A stretch of 64,000 nucleotides of DNA from Candidatus Marithrix sp. (GCA_016744775.1 JADGDS010000001.1:427542-491541); one strand, 5' to 3'. Shown: positions 17,050 through 26,897, counted from the stretch's first letter. Notes: a model not told the origin generated them from the letters alone. Made by a program: numbers and translations.

Positions 17050-17568
17050 CTACAGATACTGAGAAGTTGTAATAAAATCCACAATTTTTTCCGGTTGATT
17101 TAGAGGCAATAAAGGTAATTTTGTTGCTTCTACAGGTTTTTCATCACAAGCTATTGCAATAACATTAGGATCCGTAGGAAAAAAGGCTAGTTTACCTAAA
17201 TTAGGGCGATGCACTTCAATTTTTGGTATCGCTTCATGCTTAAAACCTTCTACTAAAATCAAATCTAAGTTTTCTTGATCTAATTTAGATATTAATTGTT
17301 CTAAATTAGGCTCTTCAAGATTCTGATCTTCTAATTCCACCATTAATGCCCAATGCCGACGGGATGCAATTAACATTTGATCAGCACCAGCATGTCGAAG
17401 ACGATAACTGTCTTTTCCGGGATGATCAATATCAAAGTTATGATGGCTATGTTTTATTATAGCAATTTTTAATCCCTTAGCTTTTAATAGCGGAATTAGT
17501 TTTAATAATAAGCTAGTTTTACCGGTGCCGCTGTTGGCAATAAAACCTAAAATTTTTGGAATATTCAT
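17050..17568 (-). CDS. mobB: MobB, molybdopterin-guanine dinucleotide biosynthesis adaptor
   Basis: This 172-residue P-loop protein begins ILGFIANSGTGKTSLLLKL (Walker A) and has the MobB motifs KHSHHNFDIDHPGKDSYRLR and LILVEGFKHEAIPKIEVHR. MobB binds GTP and assists MobA in making the Mo-bis-MGD cofactor of enzymes such as nitrate reductase and DMSO reductase. mobA is not in the window. The start codon lies 3 bp from the divergent comEC start, leaving no room for separate leaders. Confidence 0.92.
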   Translation of the reverse strand: MNIPKILGFIANSGTGKTSLLLKLIPLLKAKGLKIAIIKHSHHNFDIDHPGKDSYRLRHAGADQMLIASRRHWALMVELEDQNLEEPNLEQLISKLDQENLDLILVEGFKHEAIPKIEVHRPNLGKLAFFPTDPNVIAIACDEKPVEATKLPLLPLNQPEKIVDFITTSQYL

Positions 17569-17571
17569 TTT

Positions 17572-19686
17572 ATGCGTTTAAAATTATTTTTATTGTTTCT
17601 AATTTTGTTATGGTTTGTATGGCATGTGAATAATATTTATTCACATACTTTGCCTAAAGAACTAGAGGGGCAAACTATTACTCTTAATGGTACTATTATT
17701 GGTATTCCTAAAAAAGTCGAATCTAAGCAAAGATTTTGTAGTTGGCGTTTTACTTTTGCTCCAAAAGATTGGCATAACTATATTAGTTTAAGTTGGTCTA
17801 GTCAACCCCCCACCACATTACAACCCGGGCAAAAATGGCAATTCGCTGTGCGTTTAAAGCGCGTTCATGCGATGCAAAATCCCGGTGTTAGTAATTATTC
17901 TATGCTTTTGTTTCAAAAAGGAATTATTGGAACTGGTTCGATACAAGATGAGGCTAAACTTTTAAGTCAGCCTTCAAAGTTTAATATAGATTATTGGCGT
18001 TATAAAATTATTAATGCAATACGGCAAGCCATCGGTGATCAGCCAAGTATGGGTATTTTAATTGGTTTAGCGGTGGGGGAACGACAATGGATTAGTAAGG
18101 AGCAGCGGCAAGTTTTGGCAAAAACTGGTACCGCTCATTTAATCGCAATTTCTGGTTTGCATGTAGGTTTAATTGCGGCTCTGACTTTTATGTTGTTTTG
18201 GATTCTGCATCGTGTATTTAGATTGTATCCAAATTTTCTCACACGATTCATTCCTGCGCCGCTGTTTGCAGTGGTTTTAAGTTTGTTTGCTGCTACTTGT
18301 TATGCTCTGTTAGCAGGTTTTACTTTGCCAACTCAACGCGCTTTAATTATGCTGACTATTGCTGCATCGGCAATTTTATTGGCTCGTAATATTGCGATTT
18401 CACGTATTTTAGTTTTAACCTTGCTTATAGTATTAATATGGGATCCATTATCAATATTGTCAGCCGGATTTTGGTTATCATTTGGCGCAGTCGCGGTTAT
18501 TTTATATGCTTTAAGTAATAGAAATGAAGCAAGATTATCAAAATTAAGTCGTTGGGGATTAAATAGTTGGCGCACTCAATGGGCAGTTACTTTGGGTTTA
18601 ATTCCGATTGTATTGGCAATATTTGGCTATGTGTCTTTAACCAGTTTAGTAGCTAATGCTATTGCAATTCCTTGGGTAAGTTTTGTGATTGTGCCGCTGA
18701 CTTTATTAGGTACTATTTTGATTTTAGTTGAACCGACGCTTGGTGGATTGTTATTAGAATTAGCGGCTAATATTTTTGATGCTTTATGGATTTCTATCAG
18801 TTGGCTAGCAGATTTGCCAATTTGGCAACAACATACTCCGCCGCTATGGAGCGTTATAGTAGCAATGGTGGGTGTTGCTATTTTACTATTACCGCGTGGT
18901 TTTCCAGCGCGTTGGATAGGTATATTTTGGTTATTGCCATTATTTCTTATACCGCCAGCTCAGCCAAAACATGGAGAAGTTTGGTTGGATTTATTAGATG
19001 TAGGACAAGGATTAGCGGCTGTAATACGTACAAAAAATTCTGTATTAGTATATGACACTGGACCAAAATTTTGTAGCGGCTTTAATACTGGAGAAGCTGT
19101 GATTGTGCCATTTTTACGCGCTCAAGGCATCAAAAAAATTGACAAATTAGTGATTAGTCATGGAGATAATGATCATATTGGTGGAATGGCAAGCGTGTTA
19201 GAAAATTTAGCAGTTACTGAAAGGTTAATTGGGAAAAATTGTCAAAAGGGTCAAAATTGGCAAATAGATGGAGTACATTTTGAAATTTTACATCCACCAG
19301 CCAATTATGCCGCTAAAAAAACCAATGATCATAGCTGCGTCTTAAAAGTGAGCGCGACAGGCGGAACCATATTATTGCCGGGAGATATTGAAAAACGATC
19401 AGAAAAATACCTAGTGAAACATGCTAACAAACAACTAAACTCAGACATACTAATAGTGCCACATCATGGTAGCAAAACCTCCTCAACAGAAGCATTTTTA
19501 AATGCAGTAAATCCTAAAATTGCATTATTTTCTGTTGGTTATAGGAATAGATTTGGACATCCTAAACCCAAGGTTTTAGAAGCTTATCGTAAACGTAATG
19601 TTAGGATATGGCAAACTGTAGAAAAAGGGGCTATTAGCTTTAGATTATTAAATGATGGTATTTCAGAGGCGGGTTTTGCTCGTTGA
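17572..19686 (+). CDS. comEC: ComEC/Rec2 DNA-uptake channel
   Basis: The 704-residue protein has an N-terminal hydrophobic segment and OB-like DUF4131 region, a polytopic Competence domain (GILIGLAVGERQWI, then HLIAISGLHVGL), and a C-terminal metallo-beta-lactamase-like domain with LDVGQGLAAVIRT and SHGDNDHIGGM. ComEC forms the inner-membrane channel that imports single-stranded DNA during transformation. It is slightly shorter than typical family members but all parts are present. pilW, a type IV pilus gene, is elsewhere in the window, consistent with uptake capability. The gene is head to head with mobB. Confidence 0.93.
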   Translation: MRLKLFLLFLILLWFVWHVNNIYSHTLPKELEGQTITLNGTIIGIPKKVESKQRFCSWRFTFAPKDWHNYISLSWSSQPPTTLQPGQKWQFAVRLKRVHAMQNPGVSNYSMLLFQKGIIGTGSIQDEAKLLSQPSKFNIDYWRYKIINAIRQAIGDQPSMGILIGLAVGERQWISKEQRQVLAKTGTAHLIAISGLHVGLIAALTFMLFWILHRVFRLYPNFLTRFIPAPLFAVVLSLFAATCYALLAGFTLPTQRALIMLTIAASAILLARNIAISRILVLTLLIVLIWDPLSILSAGFWLSFGAVAVILYALSNRNEARLSKLSRWGLNSWRTQWAVTLGLIPIVLAIFGYVSLTSLVANAIAIPWVSFVIVPLTLLGTILILVEPTLGGLLLELAANIFDALWISISWLADLPIWQQHTPPLWSVIVAMVGVAILLLPRGFPARWIGIFWLLPLFLIPPAQPKHGEVWLDLLDVGQGLAAVIRTKNSVLVYDTGPKFCSGFNTGEAVIVPFLRAQGIKKIDKLVISHGDNDHIGGMASVLENLAVTERLIGKNCQKGQNWQIDGVHFEILHPPANYAAKKTNDHSCVLKVSATGGTILLPGDIEKRSEKYLVKHANKQLNSDILIVPHHGSKTSSTEAFLNAVNPKIALFSVGYRNRFGHPKPKVLEAYRKRNVRIWQTVEKGAISFRLLNDGISEAGFAR

Positions 19687-19690
19687 TTAA

Positions 19691-19728
19691 TTTTCTCGTT
19701 CCCACGCTGGAGCGTGGGAACGAGAAAA
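19691..19728. repeat. 38-bp perfect palindrome (GTTCCCACGCT family)
   Basis: Two 18-base arms, TTTTCTCGTTCCCACGCT and complement, around GG. It lies between the convergent comEC and barrel genes. The same arm sequence forms the ends of the 300-bp insertion at 2661-2960 and recurs at 63975. Confidence 0.92.
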
Positions 19729-19755
19729 TCCTAAGCCTAATTTAGTAGTAAAAAT

Positions 19756-20313
19756 TTAGAATGACATAGAAATACCAATATTATAAGCTTTTGGAGCAGT
19801 ATTATAGCCTGCTATGATACCAAATCTATTTATCTCATACATTACTTCCATATTAAAATTAAGCTGAGAATTTTCTTCTAAAGTTTTAATATCTTCCGAC
19901 TCATCCAGACAGTTCCAACAATCAGAATCATTAAATATTAATGGTTTTTCATTCAATTCATCCCAACTATATCCAACTCCTGCTAAAAAAGTTAGTTGTT
20001 TAGTTGGAGAAAAAGTCAATCCTGCATTTATTAGCGTATAATCATAATATAATTTTGGGTTCTCATTTGCAAATTCGTTTACTGTTGCATCAAAGCCTAT
20101 ATATATTCCAATTTTTTCACTAATAAAATTTTTTATACCACCATATACTCCTAACATATCAGAAGAATCAAGAGTTTTATCTTTTATTTCACTACTAATG
20201 TTAGGTGTAAAACTAATAGCTATAAATCTATTGTTATTCGTATCAGCAAATACTACAGGGGTTATATTCGCAACTATTAAACTTAATAAAAAAAATTTTT
20301 TTAGTTTTTTCAT
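19756..20313 (-). CDS. Small outer-membrane beta-barrel protein
   Basis: The 185 residues start with a signal peptide (FFLLSLIVANITPVVFA) and continue as alternating amphipathic strands such as GIYIGFDATV, LTFLAGVGYSW and FGIIAGYN. The last residue is Phe in ISMSF, the usual outer-membrane assembly signal. It is paralogous to the protein at 55715-56290, sharing IVANI..VVFAD, LTFLAGVGYS, LEENS.(L/I)NFNMEVMY and GIIAGYN, and to the broken copy at 51836. The fold is an 8-strand-like barrel. Function is unknown. Confidence 0.7.
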   Translation of the reverse strand: MKKLKKFFLLSLIVANITPVVFADTNNNRFIAISFTPNISSEIKDKTLDSSDMLGVYGGIKNFISEKIGIYIGFDATVNEFANENPKLYYDYTLINAGLTFSPTKQLTFLAGVGYSWDELNEKPLIFNDSDCWNCLDESEDIKTLEENSQLNFNMEVMYEINRFGIIAGYNTAPKAYNIGISMSF

Positions 20314-20341
20314 ATCTTACTGATTCTTGATGAAATCAATG

Positions 20342-21166
20342 TTATTTTTTATAGCGGAATTTATTAGAAGCTGGATAAATCCAACCCGAAATCAATCCGC
20401 CGTTGATATTTTTATTATCTGTCGTACCTACATCCAATAATCGGTAGCCTCCGCCAATATTAAACAGACGGATTTGTCGCGCAAATTTTTCAGGATTATC
20501 CCAAGCCAGATTGTTATAATTCTGCTCAGCTAAAGATACTGTCCCTTTTTCTAAATCGACATCTACAACAACGGCGACATGCCCATGTCGCCACTTCGGA
20601 TCATCCATATTTGGATAATAGATAATCAAATCTCCGCGCTGAGGCGCACGTTTAGCGGAACCATTAATAGAACGCGCTAACGGAAAATTAATATTAGTAT
20701 AAATCTCTTTCCCTTCTGTTAAATAGATAATTTCATGAGCACTATCAATATCGCCGAAGGTAATACCCTGATTTTTCATCCACCAGCGTCTTGCATACTC
20801 TACACATTGATATATTAAGCCAATGTAATGTAAATCTTGATTATTAGGGTTGGTTTTGTGAATAGAAACATCCTTATTATTAAGATTCAAAAATGAGTAT
20901 TTGAATTGTATGCAAGTAGATTTACAATTGGAAAATGCTTTCACATCATCAACCAGCCCTAATATTGTACCAACAGGGGTGACACAATCCGATTGACAAG
21001 ATAGCTGACTTTCCTCCTTTGAAGGAGGAGGCGGCGGGGGCTTTGGTAGCAAACCATATCCATCAGTATTAGGGATGATTACTACATCATCTTTTGCTAA
21101 TGTCTGAACACTAGTTAATATCATGATGATGTAAAGGAAGATACTGTAATTGTGTTTAATGTTCAT
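20342..21166 (-). CDS. Secreted CHAP protein resembling glutathionylspermidine amidase
   Basis: AAGGTG before the ATG supports this start. A signal-peptide-like N-terminus is followed by a proline run (residues ~41-48) and a CHAP domain from ~115. YQCVEYARRWW places the catalytic Cys at 121, HGHVAVV gives His196 and SLAEQN gives Glu214. The surroundings (CVE.ARR, FGDIDSAHEI, RAPQRGDLIIYY, GGYRLLD, GWIYP) match the amidase half of E. coli GspSA more closely than phage-type CHAP domains. It therefore probably cleaves a gamma-glutamyl/glutathione-spermidine amide or a peptidoglycan peptide in the periplasm. The amidase family is a good match, but the export and the missing synthetase are odd, so the substrate is open. 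Confidence 0.7.
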   Translation of the reverse strand: MNIKHNYSIFLYIIMILTSVQTLAKDDVVIIPNTDGYGLLPKPPPPPPSKEESQLSCQSDCVTPVGTILGLVDDVKAFSNCKSTCIQFKYSFLNLNNKDVSIHKTNPNNQDLHYIGLIYQCVEYARRWWMKNQGITFGDIDSAHEIIYLTEGKEIYTNINFPLARSINGSAKRAPQRGDLIIYYPNMDDPKWRHGHVAVVVDVDLEKGTVSLAEQNYNNLAWDNPEKFARQIRLFNIGGGYRLLDVGTTDNKNINGGLISGWIYPASNKFRYKK

Positions 21167-21202
21167 AATTTCACCTTAAGTAGAAATAATGTTTTTCATA
21201 GT

Positions 21203-21880
21203 TTATTGAAAATTACTCAATTTTGTAATATTGTAATTTACTTTTCCATCTTCCATAATCTCCACAATTGATTGATTTATTAACTCTTTAAATACATGTT
21301 CTGCAACTGACGGCATACCTTTAAATTTACTATGAATAGTATTCATTAAGCTATCCTTTTTCGCAGGTTTGCCTACAATATTTATTAAATATTTACAATA
21401 AGTAGTCAATGAATCATTATTTATATTTGATAGGGTGTTATTCTTTTTTTTCACACTCCCAATGCGTTCTGCGGAACGCCCTTCACTTTTCAATAATTCA
21501 ATAGTATGATCTAAGTCATTATCATTAGAGACAATTATAAAGTGTGTTTCTTTAGGTAAACGCTCCATTAACATGCCAGAAAAAAAACAAATTCCAAAAT
21601 CTGCTGAATTTTTGGTTGCAGTTTTCATTTTGATTATTTTTAATCTATTCTCATTAATAGCGATTGCTAAAGTATTTAACCAATCTAGTGGAATTTTGGG
21701 GCAGTTATTTTGTGCATAACAAATAAAAACTTGACTAAAATTTATTAAATTGCTTTGCAGTTGTTTAATTTGAGTTGGACAATTTTCAATGTCAATTAAT
21801 AATACGGTATTTTGATGTGATATAGTTGTTTCAGATACAGATTCTTCTAATTCAGGTGCTTTAAATTCTTCAATATACAT
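21203..21880 (-). CDS. NYN/PIN-fold nuclease-like protein
   Basis: The 225 residues contain the NYN acidic motifs: VLLIDIEN (Asp30, Glu32), NSADFGI (Asp94) and VSNDNDLD (118-124). These form the metal site of PIN-like RNases (LabA/DUF88 group). Residues ~165-220 look like a small winged-helix domain. The gene is transcribed from a 39-bp promoter-like repeat (21883-21921) that also precedes purB. It follows the DUF262-ATPase-PLD operon by 56 bp on the same strand. RNase activity is inferred from the motifs; involvement with the upstream operon is a guess. Confidence 0.72.
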   Translation of the reverse strand: MYIEEFKAPELEESVSETTISHQNTVLLIDIENCPTQIKQLQSNLINFSQVFICYAQNNCPKIPLDWLNTLAIAINENRLKIIKMKTATKNSADFGICFFSGMLMERLPKETHFIIVSNDNDLDHTIELLKSEGRSAERIGSVKKKNNTLSNINNDSLTTYCKYLINIVGKPAKKDSLMNTIHSKFKGMPSVAEHVFKELINQSIVEIMEDGKVNYNITKLSNFQ

Positions 21881-21882
21881 AA

Positions 21883-21921
21883 CAAATTATTAATTATAGC
21901 TTATGTAGTGCCTGTCTGCAC
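21883..21921 (-). promoter_or_regulatory. 39-bp promoter-like repeat, copy 1 (upstream of the NYN gene)
   Basis: It is 37/39 identical to 26174-26212 and in the same position and orientation relative to the next gene. Read on the minus strand it contains GCACTACATAAGCTATAAT, a perfect TATAAT -10 box, with GTGC/GCAC half-sites upstream and no clear -35 consensus. The start codon is only ~13 bases past the -10 box, so the transcript would be nearly leaderless. Confidence 0.55.
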
Positions 21922-21936
21922 CTTTTGATATTTCGA

Positions 21937-22632
21937 TCATAAGCACCGGTTTCTTACAATATAGGAAAAATCTTTATTTTCATCAAATAAATAGTCAAAA
22001 CCACTGGTTAAAATAATTTCTATGTTATTATCAATTAATAAATATCTATCGTGATAATTATTATAAATATTTTTACTATCTTGTTGAATTTTCCAATCCT
22101 TACATTCTTTTTTTAAGTTACTTATTTGTATTTGAGATAATTGCCCATCTTTATAAATTATATTCAGTTTCTTTTGAGGCAATATCTTAGATATTTTTTG
22201 AATAACTTTATCATTCATATGTTTATCATAGATAAAAATATATTTAGCATTTCTACATAAGGCTTTTATATGTTTAATAGTTTTCTCACGGCTTTCATTT
22301 TTATTATAGGTAGCGGTAAAATTTCTTTCTATTCTATCAGCATTAATATTTATATAAGGGTAATCATTTCTTTCAGTGTTTAAAATTAATTTGTATTTAG
22401 TTTTTTCGCAAAGTTCTTCTAATGTTTGAGTTTTATATCCAGCTTTGGCTAAAGTACTTGCTAATCTTGTATCATTTAGTTTTATTCGTTGTAATTGTGC
22501 AGTATTCGTTAATTGACCTCCCGTATAATAATTGAATAGTTTTTCTATAATCTTTTTATTAAAATCAGCAGAACGTTTAAATTTATAGAATTCTTTTAAT
22601 AATTCATCACTTAAAACGATTTTATATTGCAT
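21937..22632 (-). CDS. PLD-like (HDR-motif) protein, third gene of a putative defence operon
   Basis: No standard family is obvious over the first ~110 residues. Residues 194-201, HDRYLLID, fit HxKxxxxD of phospholipase D-like enzymes with Arg for Lys, and are followed by IEIILTSGFDYLFD, where PLD domains have a G.(S/N)F turn. Only one such motif is present, so the protein would need to dimerise to form a PLD-type active site. The start is 3 bp after the ATPase stop. It may be a nuclease or nucleic-acid-binding effector. Family assignment is by motif only. Confidence 0.6.
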   Translation of the reverse strand: MQYKIVLSDELLKEFYKFKRSADFNKKIIEKLFNYYTGGQLTNTAQLQRIKLNDTRLASTLAKAGYKTQTLEELCEKTKYKLILNTERNDYPYININADRIERNFTATYNKNESREKTIKHIKALCRNAKYIFIYDKHMNDKVIQKISKILPQKKLNIIYKDGQLSQIQISNLKKECKDWKIQQDSKNIYNNYHDRYLLIDNNIEIILTSGFDYLFDENKDFSYIVRNRCL

Positions 22633-22635
22633 ATA

Positions 22636-23640
22636 TTATCCAATTTGTAAAAGTTCTTCTAATGTAGAATCAAAAAAACTTGTTGGAAAATTAATGACTT
22701 CATTATCTTCATTAATAAAATGTCCATTTTTATTAATTTCTATTTTTTCAAAAGGTTTTTGTGAATCCTGCTTGTAATAAATTATTACATCTGTATTATT
22801 AATACGATTTTCATGTATTTCATAAGTAACTCTATTGATTAAATTTTCACAATGTGTTTCCAGCACAACTTGAATACTGTTACTTGCAATAAAGGCAAAA
22901 AATTCCCCAAGTTTAGCTTGAGCTTTAGGATATAAATGAATTTCCGGATTTTCAAGAAGTAAAACATTAGTTTTTTTAGCTAGTAAACAAACAATTAAAA
23001 TTTTAACTAAATAGCTAGTTCCAGCACCCAAACTATCAGGTGATATTTGTTCAAGTCCATTAAATTTATAACTGACTTTGACATGATTATAACCAACTTT
23101 TTCTGTAATTAGTTCCATTTCCACATCTAAAATATAACTTAACCAATAATCAATATTAGTTTGTAATGTATCTGAAAATTCACTTTTCCTGAGAAATGTT
23201 TCAATAACATTGCTTTTATTTTGTTCATAATAACTAAAAATAAATTCACCATTTTTACCTATTTTATTTTCACTGCTATAGATAGCAAATTCTTCAGGTC
23301 CTAATCTATTAGCACTTATATAAAAAATATCTTGTTCATTAGTAAAATTTAGTAAGGTTCCTAGTTTATTTATGCCATCAATATTTTTAGTTAAACTAAT
23401 ACCATTTATATCAATTGAAAATTCTTTTGCATTTAGGTATTTATTTCTATTATTAGTAAAATCCAGCATATTTTCTAATAAGAATTTTTTCTCACCAAAA
23501 TAATGAGACATTAATAAAATGCTTTGAATAACAGAAGATTTACCCGCAGAATTTAAACCTGTTAAAATGGTTAAATTCTTAAAAGTAAAAGATTCATCAC
23601 CAATACATTTGAATCGTTTAATTTTTAAGTTATTTATCAT
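22636..23640 (-). CDS. AAA ATPase with DUF3696 C-terminus
   Basis: The 334-residue RecF/SMC-type ATPase has Walker A GLNSAGKSS (28-36), Walker B NVLLLENPEIHLYP (225-238) and VVLETHCENLINR (258-270), where the usual ETHSEH has become ETHCEN. The C-terminus EINKNGHF.. and FPTSFFDSTLEELL matches the DUF3696 signature (G.(F/I).. WP.GFFD). No TOPRIM domain is present. It overlaps the DUF262 gene by 4 bp (ATGA), so the two are translationally coupled. ATPases of this class occur in antiphage and abortive-infection loci, usually gating a partner nuclease. Confidence 0.8.
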   Translation of the reverse strand: MINNLKIKRFKCIGDESFTFKNLTILTGLNSAGKSSVIQSILLMSHYFGEKKFLLENMLDFTNNRNKYLNAKEFSIDINGISLTKNIDGINKLGTLLNFTNEQDIFYISANRLGPEEFAIYSSENKIGKNGEFIFSYYEQNKSNVIETFLRKSEFSDTLQTNIDYWLSYILDVEMELITEKVGYNHVKVSYKFNGLEQISPDSLGAGTSYLVKILIVCLLAKKTNVLLLENPEIHLYPKAQAKLGEFFAFIASNSIQVVLETHCENLINRVTYEIHENRINNTDVIIYYKQDSQKPFEKIEINKNGHFINEDNEVINFPTSFFDSTLEELLQIG

Positions 23641-24689
23641 GATAATAATTTTTCTCTTAATTCTTTAATTTTCTTAAAACGGTAGGCAACATTAGTTGAA
23701 CTGTCTATTCTGCTCAAGAAAGTTCCGCTTTGTTCAAATTCTGATTTTAGATGTTCTACTTCTTTTTTAACTAAATCTTTATCAAGATTTCCAATATCTT
23801 TATAGCTAAATAAATATGCCATTATTTCAAATAATGCCATAGTAATCGGTTTAGTAGATTTAGCTGTTTTGGCGAATCTAAACCCATTTTCACCAATAAA
23901 TTTATAACTATTAAACATTGCAGTTTCAAATACATGTTCTATTTTTTCAATTCTGTCGTCATTTAACTTATTAATAAATTTCATTGTCTTAGCTAGAAAA
24001 TCATCAATATCACTTTTATATTCAATATTGTCTAGCCAATTTTCATATAACATATAAAAAGATAAAAACCTTAAAACGATATATTTATCTTTCATTCTTT
24101 TGTTGTTTATGCCATTACCGGTAGCCTGTTTAAAACAGTCAAATTCAACTAAATTATCTAATAATTTTGTTGCTTTACCTTGATATAAAGCATTTCGCAT
24201 TTCTTGATGATTTAATTGAGTGCCACCACGATTAACTCGATCAAAAATATCAAATTTTACTTTTTCTGGTGTAGGTGGTTGAATTACATAAACAAGCAAT
24301 TGATAATCTTCCATCATACCTTGAAGAAGCGGTTCTAAATCTTGAAAATATTTAGCATTTTGCTCTTCTAAAATCTTTAGATTGTTTAATTTAAAATCAC
24401 CATCAATAAAACTAAAAAAAGTACTTAATCTTTGACGACCATCCACAACTTGTCTTTTACCATCCTGATCCTCAAAAAAATACAGAATTGGAATAGGAAT
24501 ACCCATTAAAACTGATTCAATTAATTCACTTTTTTGCTTAGTATTCCAAACATCATTTCTCTGAAAATTCGGTTCTATAATGATCTTTTGACGTTTATCA
24601 TATTGTCTTTTTAAATCATAAATACTAAATTGCTCTTTAGATATTTTAACTGTCGCGTTGGGATAAATATCAGTTTGTTCTTCAGTCAT
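23637..24689 (-). CDS. DUF262 (ParB/GmrS-like) protein
   Basis: The 350-residue protein has the DUF262 core: NFQRNDVWNTKQKSELIESV (41-60), the nucleotide-binding motif VVDGRQRLSTF (81-91) and FDIFDRVNRGGT (146-157). The C-terminal half is helical and lacks an HNH/DUF1524 nuclease domain, so it is a stand-alone sensor/NTPase-like subunit. It is the first gene of a three-gene minus-strand operon with a 4-bp overlap to the ATPase. DUF262 proteins occur in type IV restriction (GmrSD) and other antiphage systems; a defence role here is inference. Confidence 0.85.
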   Translation of the reverse strand: MTEEQTDIYPNATVKISKEQFSIYDLKRQYDKRQKIIIEPNFQRNDVWNTKQKSELIESVLMGIPIPILYFFEDQDGKRQVVDGRQRLSTFFSFIDGDFKLNNLKILEEQNAKYFQDLEPLLQGMMEDYQLLVYVIQPPTPEKVKFDIFDRVNRGGTQLNHQEMRNALYQGKATKLLDNLVEFDCFKQATGNGINNKRMKDKYIVLRFLSFYMLYENWLDNIEYKSDIDDFLAKTMKFINKLNDDRIEKIEHVFETAMFNSYKFIGENGFRFAKTAKSTKPITMALFEIMAYLFSYKDIGNLDKDLVKKEVEHLKSEFEQSGTFLSRIDSSTNVAYRFKKIKELREKLLS

Positions 24690-24702
24690 ATATTTAAATA
24701 CT

Positions 24703-24742
24703 GTAGTGGGTTTGTTAAGGTGGGTTTAGCTACCCACCCTAC
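24703..24742. repeat. Degenerate GTAGGGTGGG-family palindrome
   Basis: GGTGGGT, a 6-base loop TTAGCT and ACCCACC form the stem, and the outer GTAG/CTAC ends also match. It is a shortened relative of the palindrome at 2831-2907, between purB and the DUF262 gene. Confidence 0.7.
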
Positions 24743-24752
24743 ATGAAAAATT

Positions 24753-24789
24753 AACATCATACAATGTAACGCTAGTAAATTATGATGTT
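24753..24789 (-). terminator. Possible stem-loop after purB
   Basis: AACATCAT at 24753 pairs with ATGATGTT at 24782 across a 21-base loop, just beyond the purB stop. There is no strong T-run, so it is a weak terminator candidate. Confidence 0.35.
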
Positions 24790-24796
24790 ATCGCTT

Positions 24797-26212
<1,416 letters not shown>

Positions 26213-26237
26213 AAATTGTGGATATGTAATACAATGT

Positions 26238-26255
26238 AATGTACAATTGTACATT
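26238..26255. promoter_or_regulatory. 18-bp perfect palindrome, probable toxin-antitoxin operator
   Basis: AATGTACAA and TTGTACATT join without a spacer, 14 bases before the toxin ATG. Autorepression at such palindromes is typical of type II toxin-antitoxin operons. No Shine-Dalgarno sequence is visible between it and the ATG. Confidence 0.6.
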
Positions 26256-26269
26256 TAACTTAAAAAAAC

Positions 26270-26668
26270 ATGAATATTACAATAGATACTTCTGCTCTCA
26301 TTGCTGTTATTATAAATGAACCAGAAAAAAAGAAAATCATAGAAATTACTACTGGTTGCCGTTTAATTTTTTGTCCAAATTCAGTTTACTGGGAAATTGG
26401 AAATGCCTTTTCGGCAATGTTAAAACGCAAACGAATAACATTAGAACAAGTAAAACTTGCGACTGATGAATTTAGAAAGATTCCAATTCAATTTATTGAT
26501 GTTAATCTTAATTCAACGATGGAGCTTGTAAATAAATTTCATATTTATGCATATGACGCTTATCTTATAAGATGTGCTCAGCAAAGCAATACTCCATTAT
26601 TAACTTTAGATAAAAAACTAATTGATGTCGCAAAATCTGCTGGTATCGAAGTTTTAGAGGTGAATTAA
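26270..26668 (+). CDS. PIN-domain (VapC-like) toxin
   Basis: The 132 residues have the PIN acidic set: NITIDTSALIAVI (Asp6), YWEIGNAFSAML (Glu), YAYDAYLIRCAQ (Asp) and LLTLDKKLIDVAK (Asp). VapC-type toxins are Mg-dependent RNases that cut initiator tRNA or rRNA. The antitoxin gene starts 2 bp downstream, so the toxin is first, opposite to the usual order. A palindromic operator candidate lies immediately upstream. Confidence 0.85.
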   Translation: MNITIDTSALIAVIINEPEKKKIIEITTGCRLIFCPNSVYWEIGNAFSAMLKRKRITLEQVKLATDEFRKIPIQFIDVNLNSTMELVNKFHIYAYDAYLIRCAQQSNTPLLTLDKKLIDVAKSAGIEVLEVN

Positions 26669-26670
26669 TT

Positions 26671-26892
26671 ATGAGAACTTATACTTTTTCCGAGGCTAGG
26701 CAAAATTTTGCTTTGATTCTTGATCAAGCACAACAGGAAGGTAGTATTCAAATTAATAGAAGAGATGGGCAAGCATTTATTCTTAAACCTACTCCAATAC
26801 TTGGTTCTCCATTAGATATTAAAGGTATAAGTCTGAATATTACTACTGATGAAATAATTGATTTTGTTAGAGAAAGCAGAGAAAGAATATAA
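26671..26892 (+). CDS. Phd/YefM-type antitoxin
   Basis: The 73-residue protein begins MRTYTFSEARQNFALILDQA and continues with VxI.RRDGQAFILKP, the N-terminal DNA-binding fold of Phd/YefM antitoxins. The C-terminal tail (TTDEIIDFVRESRERI) is the presumed toxin-binding segment. It directly follows the PIN toxin gene and is 5 bp from the TRAP permease gene, so read-through into the transporter is likely. Confidence 0.8.
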   Translation: MRTYTFSEARQNFALILDQAQQEGSIQINRRDGQAFILKPTPILGSPLDIKGISLNITTDEIIDFVRESRERI

Positions 26893-26897
26893 AAAAT

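Noticed and set aside
19691..19728. Bidirectional rho-independent terminator
   Set aside because: The palindrome is perfect but has no T-run on either strand; it fits the dispersed repeat family better.
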